Part shown: in pieces, positions 1 through 10,219 of the stretch | Layout: every line of letters begins with the position of its first letter | Numbering within the stretch: position 1 is the stretch's first letter | NCBI GenBank assembly: GCA_965220935.1 | Contig: OZ244857.1 | Span: 2,480,001-2,544,000, forward strand | Direction: 5' to 3' | DNA: 64,000 nucleotides | Source of the DNA: Bin80 sp965220935 | Lineage (GTDB): Bacteria > Bacteroidota > Rhodothermia > Rhodothermales > Bin80 | Made by a program: the position numbers and the translations under genes | Notes under the pieces: model-generated | Told to the model about the DNA's origin: nothing | The model's database searches: none | What the model saw: the letters and a program-made list of their open reading frames with translations, nothing else

Positions 1-919
1 AAATTGGATTTCCCGAAAGCGTTCCTGCTTGGTAGACAGGCCCCTCAGGGGCGACCATCGTCATGATGTCAGCTCGACCACCATAGGCTCCAATCGGGAG
101 CCCTCCACCGATCACCTTACCCAATGTGGTTAGATCAGCGGATACCCCATAAAGTGCCTGCGCACCTCCAGGATGCACTCTGAAACCTGTCATGACCTCG
201 TCAAATATCAAGAGCGCCCCGTGATCTTTAGTAAGACGGCGTAAACCCTCTAAATAACCCTGTTTGGGGGGAACCACACCCATATTACCAGCAACAGGTT
301 CTACAATCATCGCAGCAATTTCCCCCGTAAAGTGATCAAAAGCTTTCTCGGCCGCAATCAGATCATTAAATGGGATGACCACGGTATCTTCTGTTGAGCT
401 TATAGGAACACCGGGGCTATTGGGTAAACCCAAAGTAGCCACACCACTTCCGGCCTCCACCAACAAACAATCGGCGTGGCCATGGTAATTGCCAGCACAC
501 TTGATGATCTTATCCCTCTTGGTAAATGCTCTGGCCAAGCGTAATGCACTCATGACGGCTTCCGTCCCTGAATTGACCAAGCGCAACCGCTCAATCTGAG
601 GCATCACTGACTGGATTTTATGAACTAACTGAGCTTCACCCTCAGTGCAAGCACCAAAGCTAGTCCCATTGGAAACAGCATGAACGATGGCATTTTCTAC
701 CTCTTGATGCGCATGCCCTACCAGTAAGGGCCCATAAGACAGGACATAATCAACATACCAGTTTTGGTCCACATCCCGCAACCATGCCCCTTGGCCTTGA
801 TCAATAAATATGGGGGAGCCACCAACCGCTTTGTATGCTCTGACAGGTGAACTCACACCTCCTGGCATGCAGGACCTAGCCTCGTCAAAGAGCTTATGTG
901 AAAGGGCGCGAGAGATCAT
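1..919 (-). CDS. hemL: Glutamate-1-semialdehyde 2,1-aminomutase (partial, C-terminus outside window)
   Basis: PLP-dependent aminomutase that converts glutamate-1-semialdehyde to 5-aminolevulinate, the first committed tetrapyrrole precursor (C5 pathway), in the cytosol. I translated the minus strand by hand from the ATG at 917-919. The N-terminus reads MISRALSHKLFDEARSCMPG and continues with GGVSSPVRA, the usual HemL opening. Further on are NSGTEAVMSALRLAR, GNYHGHAD, FDEVMTGFR and TLGKVIGGG. The Lys of the last motif (about residue 268, codon 116-118) is the expected Schiff-base lysine. About 306 of the usual 430 residues are inside the window; the gene runs off the left edge. Family assignment is firm. 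No partner gene is visible downstream because of the edge. Confidence 0.95.
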   Translation of the reverse strand, partial: MISRALSHKLFDEARSCMPGGVSSPVRAYKAVGGSPIFIDQGQGAWLRDVDQNWYVDYVLSYGPLLVGHAHQEVENAIVHAVSNGTSFGACTEGEAQLVHKIQSVMPQIERLRLVNSGTEAVMSALRLARAFTKRDKIIKCAGNYHGHADCLLVEAGSGVATLGLPNSPGVPISSTEDTVVIPFNDLIAAEKAFDHFTGEIAAMIVEPVAGNMGVVPPKQGYLEGLRRLTKDHGALLIFDEVMTGFRVHPGGAQALYGVSADLTTLGKVIGGGLPIGAYGGRADIMTMVAPEGPVYQAGTLSGNPI

Positions 920-1039
920 ATTCAATTGATTAGATATCTGTTATACTCATTCATGATCTTTTTGACTTTGATATTGAGGTATCTCTATGCTTTACTCTAC
1001 CAACATGGCCAAGACCGCTAAATTTCAAAAACCGCGGTT

Positions 1040-1346
1040 GAGAAAAATCCTCGGACTTGCGCTTTCTTGATGGTCTCAGCAGAATTCCTCATGCTATTCA
1101 ATGCTCCCAACCTCTGACAACCCTGCGTTCATCTTCCCCTGAATCTTGCTAAATCTATTGCTGTGTGCAATGGATTCACGGAGGGTCTGAACATCCCAAA
1201 GAGCGGTGTAGCATCAATTCCAGAGTTTTCCATTTTTGGTCCTCAGCGATCAATCTCAGTTTATCAAGAAGTGCGGTTTTTCCCGCTCCATGTGCGCCTT
1301 GAATTAGGAAAGCGGTTCTCCCTTTTTTTACTCCGATAGTGATTTA
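1040..1346 (-). pseudogene. Remnant of a P-loop ATPase
   Basis: On the minus strand a Walker A motif is readable (FLIQGAHGAGKTALLDKL, about 1262-1325), followed by IAEDQKWKT. The frame then hits a stop. A shifted frame continues with ALWDVQTLRESIAHSNRFSK (about 1150-1210), and a further shift gives NSAETIKKAQVRGFFSTAVF. An in-frame TAA (1344-1346) also precedes the P-loop. No intact start or Walker B can be assembled, so this looks like a decayed AAA-type ATPase. The exact family cannot be named. Confidence 0.45.
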
Positions 1347-1904
1347 TGTATCATGAGAATGTGTTAATAATTTCCTTGCGTCCATGAAAACAAGGCTTGG
1401 CACCACTGTCGGGAACGACAAAGAACTCATGATAATTCTGGGATATAGTACGGGCAAGGTATGGCAAAACAATACTGAATCGGTTGGTGTGATGTAGAAA
1501 TTGTCAGATGGCGTCTCAGAGAAAGGCATTCTTGCATTTTTAGTTGACATTTCAATTCTCTGCAGGGAGATTTCTAACCCCACCTTTTCCCAACATACCA
1601 CCACGACACCTCTTAAATACCGCAGCTGCGGGTGGTCCAAAACCCCCGCCTGTACAGGGTTATGGAGGGCCTACTCCATCCCTGACATAGTTCAATATCT
1701 ACAGCGTAAGCCATTTCTTACCTCCACATATATTTTGCTTGCACACAGTGATTTTCGTAAAGATACCACATAATCTTGGCCATAGAAAAGGAAGTCTGCA
1801 TCAGAGTAAAGCTAATTTTACTGAACCGTTAACCCTCAATAATGTTTATTGAGACTCAAAGCGTCTGGTATTGTGTGATGGTGCTTAACTGGAGTAATCT
1901 TTTG
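1347..1904. other. Region without a recognisable gene
   Basis: This lies between the ATPase remnant and the esterase start. Two short overlapping open frames of 90-98 codons exist on opposite strands (1344-1640 and 1501-1773), but neither resembles a known protein. The minus-strand one is in the same frame as the P-loop remnant next to it and may be its decayed upstream part. The promoter of the esterase should lie near 1750-1900. Confidence 0.4.
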
Positions 1905-3827
1905 ATGCGTAATACTGTTGCTAAATTCTTATCCTTATTACTGATCTTGGGGCTCGGTAATGATCATTCAGCTCAGCCATTAACAGTAAACAGACTTTTT
2001 AGTTCTGGCGCTATCCTGCAACGTGATACCGTCATTCCAATTTGGGGAACATCTCCCTCTGATAATGCCGTGACCGTTATTCTGGGTGAAAAAGAATACT
2101 CTACCTTAACATCACATGATGGCACTTGGGCTCTATCTCTGGATCCCTATCCCGCCGGCGGCCCCTATACGTTGATGATCACCTCGGGGCCCGATACATT
2201 GATTGCAGAGAATATTGTATTTGGGGATGTATGGATTGCATCTGGTCAATCCAATATGGAATGGTCAGTGGCAGCATCTGCTGATGCGGAATCAGAAATC
2301 GCCTCTGCAAATGATTCCCTGCTACGCCACTACAAGGTCCCTCGTAGCTGGTCCTACTTGCCCATTGATACCCTCTCTGGGGGGGAATGGCACTCGGCCC
2401 ATCCCGATTATGTCGGCGCATTCACTGCTGTCGGGTACTCGTTTGCCAGAGAACTTCGTGCTCATTCCAATATTCCGATTGGAATTCTTAACACATCTTG
2501 GGGTGGAAGTCGTATTGAGGCATGGATGGACCCTGATGCACTTGGACTTGATGACGCTCAGGTTGCACAGATGATTGAATCCTCCCTAACACGTGAAGAT
2601 AGCTTAATTAAATTTCTGGTAGAAACTCATGGCGCACCGTCAGACACTGACACTGGCTTTGATTCTGGTATTCCCATCTGGGCTTCTCCAGAGTTGAATG
2701 ACTCCGATTGGTTGCAAATCCCCGTTCCAGGATCGTGGGAATCTGGTGGACTTGAACAGGTAAACGGCACGGCATGGTATCGCATCAGTTTTGAGCTGGA
2801 CCATGTCCCTTCAGATGCGGTCCTTCAATTAGGTTATGTAGATGATCAGGACATGACATGGCTCAATGGTCATCTGATAGGGGAAACCAACGAATTTAAT
2901 GTACACCGACAATATCCTGTTGAGGAAGGAATTCTGCGTTCAGGCCCGAACCAATTAACCATCCGTGTTCGTGACCTGTGGGGGGATGGCGGCTTAGTCG
3001 TCGGCAATTCAAAACTTGCACTGCTGTGGCCAGATGGTGAACTGAATCTTGAAGGGAACTGGAAGATACGCGTTGGTCAATTTGAACTTCAACCAGAATC
3101 GAATCCAAATCAACTTCCCACACTGCTTTACAACGCGATGGTTCATCCAATCCTTAACTTTCCAGTTACAGGATTTATTTGGTATCAGGGAGAATCCAAT
3201 GCAAATAACCCATCAGATGCCTCTGCATATGCGGATCAGTTTCAATCTTTGATCACGCAATGGCGACAGCAATTCAATCATCAAAACGCTCCTTTTTTAT
3301 TCGTTTCATTGGCGAGTTTTGGGGCAGCTAACCAGTATCCAGAGGAAAGTGATTGGGCCATTCTACGTGAATCCCAGGCATCAGCTCTTCATCTTCCTAA
3401 TACTGGTCTGGCCGTTACGCTGGATATTGGTGATGCAGATGATATACATCCGAGGAATAAGCAAGATGTAGGATATCGACTCTCTCTGTGGGCCAGAAAA
3501 CTCGCTTATGCCGAAGATATCATCTCTTCTGGCCCGATCTATCGTGACCATGTCATTGACAATCAAACCTTTAGGATTCAGTTTGATCACATTGGTACAG
3601 GTCTGGCTACGCGCGGGCATGGTCTACTTGGAGGGTTTTCCATAGCCGGACCCGACAGTCACTTTGTTTGGGCCAATGCTATCATTGAGCAAGAATCTGT
3701 GATCGTCTCCCACCCCGACATTTCAAATCCTATAGCCGTTCGATATGCATGGGCTGATAACCCTATAACTGCAAACCTAATTAATTCTGAAGGGCTCCCT
3801 GCCGCTTCTTTCCGGACAGATCAATAA
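1905..3827 (+). CDS. Secreted sialate O-acetylesterase (SASA/DUF303 family)
   Basis: Predicted to remove O-acetyl groups from sialic acids or acetylated polysaccharides outside the cytoplasm. I place the start at the ATG at 1905, not the longer frame from 1842: a GGAG lies 10 bases upstream, and the protein then begins with a clean signal peptide (MRNTVAKFLSLLLILGLG), giving 640 aa, the normal family size. The SGNH-type nucleophile motif GQSNMEW has its Ser near residue 116. IWYQGESNA is the second conserved block. The DIHPRNKQDVGYRLSLWA block near residue 513 carries the catalytic Asp-x-His. A central beta-sandwich resembling the GH2 sugar-binding fold (WLQIPVPGSW to NQLTIRVRD) splits the hydrolase domain, as is common in this family. 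The C-terminus GLPAASFRTD is also typical. It is transcribed alone. Confidence 0.9.
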   Translation: MRNTVAKFLSLLLILGLGNDHSAQPLTVNRLFSSGAILQRDTVIPIWGTSPSDNAVTVILGEKEYSTLTSHDGTWALSLDPYPAGGPYTLMITSGPDTLIAENIVFGDVWIASGQSNMEWSVAASADAESEIASANDSLLRHYKVPRSWSYLPIDTLSGGEWHSAHPDYVGAFTAVGYSFARELRAHSNIPIGILNTSWGGSRIEAWMDPDALGLDDAQVAQMIESSLTREDSLIKFLVETHGAPSDTDTGFDSGIPIWASPELNDSDWLQIPVPGSWESGGLEQVNGTAWYRISFELDHVPSDAVLQLGYVDDQDMTWLNGHLIGETNEFNVHRQYPVEEGILRSGPNQLTIRVRDLWGDGGLVVGNSKLALLWPDGELNLEGNWKIRVGQFELQPESNPNQLPTLLYNAMVHPILNFPVTGFIWYQGESNANNPSDASAYADQFQSLITQWRQQFNHQNAPFLFVSLASFGAANQYPEESDWAILRESQASALHLPNTGLAVTLDIGDADDIHPRNKQDVGYRLSLWARKLAYAEDIISSGPIYRDHVIDNQTFRIQFDHIGTGLATRGHGLLGGFSIAGPDSHFVWANAIIEQESVIVSHPDISNPIAVRYAWADNPITANLINSEGLPAASFRTDQ

Positions 3828-4042
3828 TCTTGTTATCATAATCCATCTCTCATGCGATAATTAGACTGCCATAAATCAAAACTGTGACCATCCAGATCAT
3901 CATCGGTTGGTTGCTTGATGTATCTCACATGATGCCAGCATTCACTATAATTTAAATGCTACTATCTCGTTTACAACCCACATAAGGCTTGTGATTTATC
4001 CTGTGAAGCAATGGATTTACTGCATATCTGATACCTGATACG

Positions 4043-7000
4043 TTGAACTCAGACTCTTTGACTCCCCCCGATTCTAACTCTCGATCACGATGGATGCTAT
4101 CATTACGGATTGGCATTGTCTTCGTGTTCGTTTTAGGAAGCCTGTTTCTGACATATATTGGACTTACTCATACAGAGGTTGGTCGTGACTACTTGCGGCA
4201 AGAAATTGAGGCCAGATTTGCAGAAAGATTTATGGGTCATATTGAGATTGCTACCATCTCTTCTAATCCTCTTCGTAGAATTATTCTTGAGGATATTTCA
4301 TTCTACGACGAAAATGATCATCTCTGGCTTCACATCAATCAAATCAATGCTCAACCCAGCTGGGAGGCCATGTTTGGTGGGAAAATTAAACTGGGCTTAC
4401 TCAATATCATCGGTCCCTCACTCTCTGTTGAATATCGTGCAGACAGTACATGGAATCTATCATCTGTTCTCTCTCGGAGGCAATTGGCTGCTTCACAAGA
4501 TTGGGAATTTGAGTCTACCTACATCTCGGTCTCTGAGGGCGAAATCTCAATATCCTATGAGGATCGCGCGCCACCACCTATCCAATCTGGATGGGTCTTT
4601 GATGTGTCACAGTCAACGATTAATGACATTTCTGTAAAGGGTCATTTAAATCTACAATCCAATCGTAGACTCTTTACGCTTGAATCATTCAAGGCATCCA
4701 TTGATACATTAGATTTTTTGGCGAATGGTGAACTATTGCATGAAGGGAATCTATTTCATATTAATGCTCTACATCTCTCAAGTTCTCTGAATCACGCAAC
4801 GATCATTGGTGTCCTGTCTGTCACAGACAAAACTGCTGACCTATCTCTGATTGATAGTTACTTATCAAAAGAGTTTATGCAGAGAATCTCTCCCAAGGTA
4901 GATCCTCCAAATTCTCTCTCATTTAACGGGAATATCCATCGTAAGTTAAATCAATGGTCTATCAACGATTACACCATCTCCACTGATCAATCGCGTCTCA
5001 ACATCGCAACTGCCGAGTTCGAAATTACTGAAGACCTCATCTCCTTTGAAGCCTCTGTTGAACCAAGTATTCTCAGCCCTGACGACCTCCCGTCAATGGT
5101 CAATACATCTCAATGGCACGGTGGAGACCTCCAGATTGAAGGGCAGATTCAAGGAAACACAACGATCAGCCAATTAGATCTATCTGGCCGACTGAGCATC
5201 CTGACACAAACGGGGAGCATCACCCGTCTTAAAGCATCCGCTACACGTAACACTACATGGAGATATGCTGCAACTCTAGTCACCTCTAATTTGAACCTGT
5301 ATGATATTACGGGGGAGGAGGCACTTGCAGGAAAAGTAAATGGCACATTGCATATCTCTGGGCAAGGATTACGTTCTCCATCGCTGACTGCAGCACTTGT
5401 TCTTTCACCGTCAGATATCGGCGGCCGTATGGTTGATAGCCTTTCATTAGAGGCCAGGCTGAATCACCAACAGATGAGTCTCACCTCATTTGCAATTGAG
5501 CAAGACTCTCATGTCATGACCGAGTTTTCTGCAGATTGGGCGGACAGTAAACCATCATATCAAGCAACTGGTATTTTTTCATCAGTCGATTTAGGATCTC
5601 TGCTCAACATGCCTAAATTAGAGACGAGGATTCATGCAAGTCTGGCGATGAGCGGCTCAGGAAGTAATTTAGATGATCTGGCTCTTGACCTTGAAATTAA
5701 AACGGATTCATCCATGATCACATGGAATGAAACGCAGCGCAGTGCTCCCCCAACTAGTTGGACAATCACTGTACTTGATACGACGGCAGCTGAACACCGC
5801 CTCACTATTGACAGTGATGTTCTGGACCTCCAAGTATCCGGGAATATTGCAGAAAGTTCTGTCAATCAGATGGTACCTGCCTTATCAAATGCATTTGATC
5901 AAATGTTTGATCGCTTTGCCAGTCGGTTTAATTCAGATGAGTCTACCTCCACAGTCGAGCGTCATCGTCAAGTAGGCACAGTAACTGTGAATGAAAAAAA
6001 GGATGAACCAATATCAATTAACGCCCCGCCCGTTGACTTAAATGTCGCTTGGCAACTACATGGACATTCAGCCGTTGGTGCCCTGGCCCCGTTTTTGCCC
6101 GTATTTGATCGTCATAGTGATGGAGCGATGCGAGTGAAGATGGACGGTGAGTCATTTCAACTACAATCTGAATTTCAGAGTGAAAAGATTGAAATTAATA
6201 ATCTGTCTCTTCATCAAGTTAAGGGTTCGTTATCTTTGAATGCCGATCTGAGCGAAAATATTGAGTCTAACTGGGATGTAGACCTAACGGTCACTGCCGA
6301 TTCTCTTAAACGTCAATTGATCACGACTCGGGCACCAAGCATCTCGTTGACTCAGAAAGGAGATAGTGGAACCATTGACATACGTACTGGAATCGGCAAT
6401 GCATCCTCACAGGGGACTTTATCATCTGGCCTCTACCTGTTAGCCGATCGAATCAGACTTCAAATTCAGGATTTGCGTATTCCTATAGGAGATGATATCT
6501 GGACAATCTCTCAAAAAACTGATATTGAATTTCTCGCTGATGGAACCATCATCAAACCATTGAGGCTTGTGGCTTTGAATCCGCTTCTTGAAGAAATACA
6601 AACAATGACGATTCAAGGTAAACTCTCATCCGAAGATACATTAAAGGTGAATCTAAACGGCGTTGACCTCAATCACATATCCAATACTCTTCAACTAAGA
6701 CGCCCCTTAGGCGGTCAAGTTGATGCGGACCTATTATGGACTGGTCTATGGCAACCTGAAATTACTGGGACACTTGATGTAGATACCCTTGTTTTTGATA
6801 ACAGAATCATCGGAAACCTTAGAGCTTCAAGCACACTGCTCCCAGACAGTCCTGATTTGAAACTTTCCATGGTGATTGACTCCATCGCGGCATCATCAAC
6901 AAATCATATTCCTTTAACCAATCAGGTTGAAATGATTGGCAACATCATAGTTAACGCTCAAAACAGACAAGGAGAATTAGACCTGTACTGGGATGTAGAA

Positions 7001-8623
7001 CGTATTGATGCTGCGTTATTAAACATTGCTTTTCGTGATCGTGTAGAGTTTGAGGGGGGACTTACAGGAAGTTTTACGCTTCGGGGCTTTAGAAACAACC
7101 TTAAATTTGATGGATATCTCGCCTTGGATGATGCTAGATTCACTGCTCCAAGATTTAATTCATTTTACAATGCTACAGGAGAATTTTATTTATCGGGAGA
7201 TCAGATTATGATTGATCAGATCCTGATAAACGATAGTGAGGGAGGAAGTGCTACGCTTCGTGGAGCATTGAATTTTAATGATTTTCAATATATCTCATTT
7301 GATGCGACCACCGAATTTGAATCGCTCCAAGTCATGAATGTTCTTACTCATAGAAGTGGCTTGCCCTTTTATGGAGATATTAGAATCTCTGGAAATGCAT
7401 CATTGACAGGCCCAATCTACTCATCCTTCCTGCGCTCAGACAACCTGATTGTAACCCCACAAAGCGATCTCTATATCCCAGTTCGAGAATCAAACACTAC
7501 CTTTGATCCTGGATTTATCATTTTCGCTGACTCAACGCAATCCATTGAGCGCCAATTTGCGACCCTCACTAGAACTCGAGAAACTATTCTTGAGCGACGC
7601 CCCGAAGGAGAGCGTGCATTTCTTGATGGTTTGGACATGGATCTCAACCTCGTTGGCCCCCAGGGATCAAATATTCGATTAGTCATTGACCCACTCTTGG
7701 GAGATATCATCAATGGGATTGGGACTGCCCGAGTACAGATTCAAAGAGCAGGTGGAGAAATGTCCACTTATGGATCGTTTGTCATCAGTTCTGGAGATTA
7801 TCTCTTTACAGCTGGAGAAATCTTTGCACGTCGTTTTTTGATTGACTCTGGTACAATTATCTGGAATGGCGACCCTCTCAATCCAACGCTTGCTATTCGT
7901 GGAGCTTATCGAACACGTGCCTCTCGAAGTGGACTGCCAGAAGATGTAGGTGGTGGCATCCAAACGAGCCTCCCCCTGATTGTTAATCTTGGTGTATCTG
8001 GTACCCTGAATGCTGTTCTGATAGATCTTAACTTAGAGGTGGACCAGCGGCAAGAAGCCATTAGTGATACTCCATTATTAGACTCGTACCTTAATCGACC
8101 TGACTTAGCTACAGAGCATGCCACCAGCGTACTCCTCACAAATTCATTTTTGCTTTCTGCGAATGCTACGCGTTCTGGAGTATTCGCCAGTTCGGCAGTC
8201 AATAGTGTGTCCAGTCTAGTCGCAAGCCAACTTAATCGCTATTTGAGTCAAATGATTCCTCAGGCGGATTTTAGAATTGGAGTTCAGAGTGATGAAACAG
8301 TTCAAGAATTAGATGTATCAGCGGGAATTGCTTTACGATTACTCAATGAGCGTCTAGTCATTCGTGGTCAGGGAGTCTACCGCGGACTAAATACTGAGGA
8401 TGTGGCCGCACAGGGGCTGGAAGGTGAATTTATCGTAGAAATTCAGTTGAGTCCTTCGGTGTCAATAGAATTCTTTTACCGCCGAGAGGGAGATGTACTC
8501 AGTGAGTCACTCATTACCAACGAAGCGGGGGTTGGACTCAATTATCGAACTGAATTTACATCTTGGAGAAATCTATTTAGACGGGATGTATCCGACTTAA
8601 TAGATTCCCCTAGTGGCCAGTAG
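4043..8623 (+). CDS. TamB-like translocation/assembly module protein (AsmA/DUF490)
   Basis: Very large inner-membrane-anchored periplasmic protein (1526 aa) of the TamB/YhdP family, thought to bridge the two membranes in outer-membrane protein insertion or lipid transport. One N-terminal membrane segment (GIVFVFVLGSLFLTYIGL) is followed by a long run of beta-strand-rich repeats. The C-terminus carries the TamB signature: GDYLFTAGEIFARRFLIDSG, then GTIIWNGDPLNPTLAIRGAY, and a final beta-barrel-contact region (SVSIEFFYRREGDVLSES). The start is uncertain: the frame opens with TTG at 4043, while the first ATG is at 4094, giving MLSLRIGIVF. Neither has a clear Shine-Dalgarno. No omp85/TamA partner is adjacent. 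The frame is uninterrupted for 4.6 kb, which argues for good base-calling in this part of the window. Confidence 0.88.
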   Translation: MNSDSLTPPDSNSRSRWMLSLRIGIVFVFVLGSLFLTYIGLTHTEVGRDYLRQEIEARFAERFMGHIEIATISSNPLRRIILEDISFYDENDHLWLHINQINAQPSWEAMFGGKIKLGLLNIIGPSLSVEYRADSTWNLSSVLSRRQLAASQDWEFESTYISVSEGEISISYEDRAPPPIQSGWVFDVSQSTINDISVKGHLNLQSNRRLFTLESFKASIDTLDFLANGELLHEGNLFHINALHLSSSLNHATIIGVLSVTDKTADLSLIDSYLSKEFMQRISPKVDPPNSLSFNGNIHRKLNQWSINDYTISTDQSRLNIATAEFEITEDLISFEASVEPSILSPDDLPSMVNTSQWHGGDLQIEGQIQGNTTISQLDLSGRLSILTQTGSITRLKASATRNTTWRYAATLVTSNLNLYDITGEEALAGKVNGTLHISGQGLRSPSLTAALVLSPSDIGGRMVDSLSLEARLNHQQMSLTSFAIEQDSHVMTEFSADWADSKPSYQATGIFSSVDLGSLLNMPKLETRIHASLAMSGSGSNLDDLALDLEIKTDSSMITWNETQRSAPPTSWTITVLDTTAAEHRLTIDSDVLDLQVSGNIAESSVNQMVPALSNAFDQMFDRFASRFNSDESTSTVERHRQVGTVTVNEKKDEPISINAPPVDLNVAWQLHGHSAVGALAPFLPVFDRHSDGAMRVKMDGESFQLQSEFQSEKIEINNLSLHQVKGSLSLNADLSENIESNWDVDLTVTADSLKRQLITTRAPSISLTQKGDSGTIDIRTGIGNASSQGTLSSGLYLLADRIRLQIQDLRIPIGDDIWTISQKTDIEFLADGTIIKPLRLVALNPLLEEIQTMTIQGKLSSEDTLKVNLNGVDLNHISNTLQLRRPLGGQVDADLLWTGLWQPEITGTLDVDTLVFDNRIIGNLRASSTLLPDSPDLKLSMVIDSIAASSTNHIPLTNQVEMIGNIIVNAQNRQGELDLYWDVERIDAALLNIAFRDRVEFEGGLTGSFTLRGFRNNLKFDGYLALDDARFTAPRFNSFYNATGEFYLSGDQIMIDQILINDSEGGSATLRGALNFNDFQYISFDATTEFESLQVMNVLTHRSGLPFYGDIRISGNASLTGPIYSSFLRSDNLIVTPQSDLYIPVRESNTTFDPGFIIFADSTQSIERQFATLTRTRETILERRPEGERAFLDGLDMDLNLVGPQGSNIRLVIDPLLGDIINGIGTARVQIQRAGGEMSTYGSFVISSGDYLFTAGEIFARRFLIDSGTIIWNGDPLNPTLAIRGAYRTRASRSGLPEDVGGGIQTSLPLIVNLGVSGTLNAVLIDLNLEVDQRQEAISDTPLLDSYLNRPDLATEHATSVLLTNSFLLSANATRSGVFASSAVNSVSSLVASQLNRYLSQMIPQADFRIGVQSDETVQELDVSAGIALRLLNERLVIRGQGVYRGLNTEDVAAQGLEGEFIVEIQLSPSVSIEFFYRREGDVLSESLITNEAGVGLNYRTEFTSWRNLFRRDVSDLIDSPSGQ

Positions 8624-8769
8624 TTTTCAATGTCTTATCCTGAATCCTATTCCCAGATATGAAGCATGCTCTTACGCCTGGTGACAATTAGAATTTTCGT
8701 TATCCTTGGTCAGGGAAGGAAGATACCTTGCATATTAATTCGGGGAGTTGCTATTTCTGTGTGATTTGC

Positions 8770-8808
8770 AAAAAAAAAGAGGGGATGATTAATTCACCCC
8801 CTCTTTTA
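8770..8808. terminator. Bidirectional intrinsic terminator
   Basis: A perfect 10-bp stem, AAAAGAGGGG (8775-8784) with CCCCTCTTTT (8798-8807), encloses a 13-nt loop. The A-run (8770-8780) and T-rich distal arm make it usable from both strands. It sits between the convergent tamB-like gene (plus) and the small secreted protein (minus). Confidence 0.85.
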
Positions 8809-8831
8809 GAACAATTCGGATTCAATTTCTG

Positions 8832-9263
8832 CTATCCTACACGCTTATGATAATTGGTATAATAATCATTAAGAACAGAGGCCAGCGTAATGCGTACTTC
8901 ATCGGACTCTGCATTGGTAGAATTTTGACTCAGGAATTCTTTCACGTTTTCTCCGCCTATGGTATGAAGAAGCGCGAGTGCAAGTTTACGATTATCTACA
9001 GACTTAGACTCAGCGTAAATTTTACGCAAAATGGATCCTTCATCAGTCAGGTCAATCTTGTCACGATACAGCGTCACAAGTACGATGGCATTTTTAAGGG
9101 TCTGCTCACGCACTGACTGATACTCGGAATCAAGAGATGTTTTAATTTGTTCCTTTGCAAGATCCCATCGGATCTCATCATAGTGAGCTAAGGATATAGC
9201 ATCCTGAGCAAATACTGGCAGCGCTATAAGAGCAGTAAAACAAAAAGATAGAAGAGTTTTCAT
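8832..9263 (-). CDS. Small secreted protein of unknown function, alpha-helical
   Basis: A 143-aa protein with a clear signal peptide (MKTLLSFCFTALIALPVFAQ, cleavage after VFA-Q). The mature part looks entirely helical, with repeated charged and leucine-rich segments (IKTSLDSEYQSVREQTLK, LRKIYAESKSVDNRKLALAL, VRITLASVLNDYY), which suggests a HEAT-like or helical-hairpin repeat. I do not recognise a family. It is a single gene ending just before the shared terminator and starts 98 bases from the divergent glycosylase start. It is probably periplasmic; no catalytic motif is visible. Confidence 0.7.
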   Translation of the reverse strand: MKTLLSFCFTALIALPVFAQDAISLAHYDEIRWDLAKEQIKTSLDSEYQSVREQTLKNAIVLVTLYRDKIDLTDEGSILRKIYAESKSVDNRKLALALLHTIGGENVKEFLSQNSTNAESDEVRITLASVLNDYYTNYHKRVG

Positions 9264-9361
9264 GGTAAAAATAAAGGTTGGTGGAAAAATCGAAATGTGA
9301 TTCTTTTAATACTTACGGAAGCGCTTCCTATTTAGTTACACATATAAAAAATTTTTATTCT

Positions 9362-9970
9362 ATGCCATCTTATGATATTGATCAAGCTGTGCGTCTAATC
9401 CGAGCATCAGATCCATTCATGGCTAATCTGATCCGCCAAGTAGGCCCTTATGAATTAGTCGTTACCAGTGAATGGAGCCCCTTTCAAGCCTTAGTTCGTT
9501 CGGTCATCTTTCAACAAATATCAACGCGGGCAGGCCAAGCAATTCAATCTCGCCTCTTTGACTTATTTGATGGCGCTCCTGAACCTGATGCCTTACTTCG
9601 GACTCCTCTTGGATCTCTCAGAAAAATCGGTCTTTCCAACACAAAAGAAATGACTGTCCGAAGTCTTGCAACCAGTGCAATGAGTGGACTTCTCCCGAAC
9701 AGAAATGTGATGCTAACCCTCTCTGATCAAGAGGTGATTGACACTCTTTCACAACATAAGGGAATTGGAATTTGGACTGCTCAGATGTTTCTGATTTTCA
9801 ATCTTGGAAGGCCAGATGTGTGGCCAACCACAGATCTTGGAATTCGCCGTGGATACAAAATTACCTACCATTTAGATGAATTGCCATCCTCATCTGAACT
9901 GCAACGATTAGGAGATTGCTGGAAGCCATTTCGAAGTGTTGCGAGTTGGTACTTGTGGCGGGCAAATTAA
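9362..9970 (+). CDS. DNA-3-methyladenine glycosylase II-like (AlkA, HhH-GPD superfamily)
   Basis: Base-excision repair glycosylase that removes alkylated bases such as 3-methyladenine. I take the ATG at 9362 (MPSYDIDQAVRLI) as start, giving 202 aa; the frame is open from 9278, but the extra 28 residues do not look like family sequence. The helix-hairpin-helix is HKGIGIWTAQMFLIFNLG, followed by PDVWPTTDLGIRRG, whose Asp in DLG is the expected catalytic residue. The end (PFRSVASWYLWR) matches the family C-terminus. SVIFQQISTRAGQAI is the conserved helix before the HhH. There is no N-terminal Ada or TBP-like domain. It is monocistronic. Confidence 0.88.
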   Translation: MPSYDIDQAVRLIRASDPFMANLIRQVGPYELVVTSEWSPFQALVRSVIFQQISTRAGQAIQSRLFDLFDGAPEPDALLRTPLGSLRKIGLSNTKEMTVRSLATSAMSGLLPNRNVMLTLSDQEVIDTLSQHKGIGIWTAQMFLIFNLGRPDVWPTTDLGIRRGYKITYHLDELPSSSELQRLGDCWKPFRSVASWYLWRAN

Positions 9971-10075
9971 TCTTATTCTGCATACACCTCATTTGGCGTC
10001 TTGGTGCAGTCAATCGCATTTCAGTTCAGGTAGGAGGGTTGTGAGATAATAACTCCGTTCCTTTTGAGTAATAGG

Positions 10076-10115
10076 AAAAGGTGAGAATTGGAAGAATCCA
10101 CTTCCCCGCCTTTTT
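10076..10115 (+). terminator. Possible intrinsic terminator after the glycosylase gene
   Basis: AAAAGG (10076-10081) can pair with CCTTTT (10109-10114), with an inner GGAAG/CTTCC pairing and a T-run at the 3' end. The stem is imperfect (asymmetric internal loop). Confidence 0.4.
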
Positions 10116-10219
10116 ATGGCAAAAGATTAGCCGTGCCATGGTAATCTCAGTTCTTTGCGGACCATAATACCAGACAGATCATCATCGCATGCATTCAGTT
10201 AACAAATCCTGTAAAATAT

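Noticed and set aside
1842..1904. Longer N-terminus for the sialate O-acetylesterase
   Set aside because: The extra 21 residues precede a good signal peptide, and a ribosome-binding GGAG fits the ATG at 1905.
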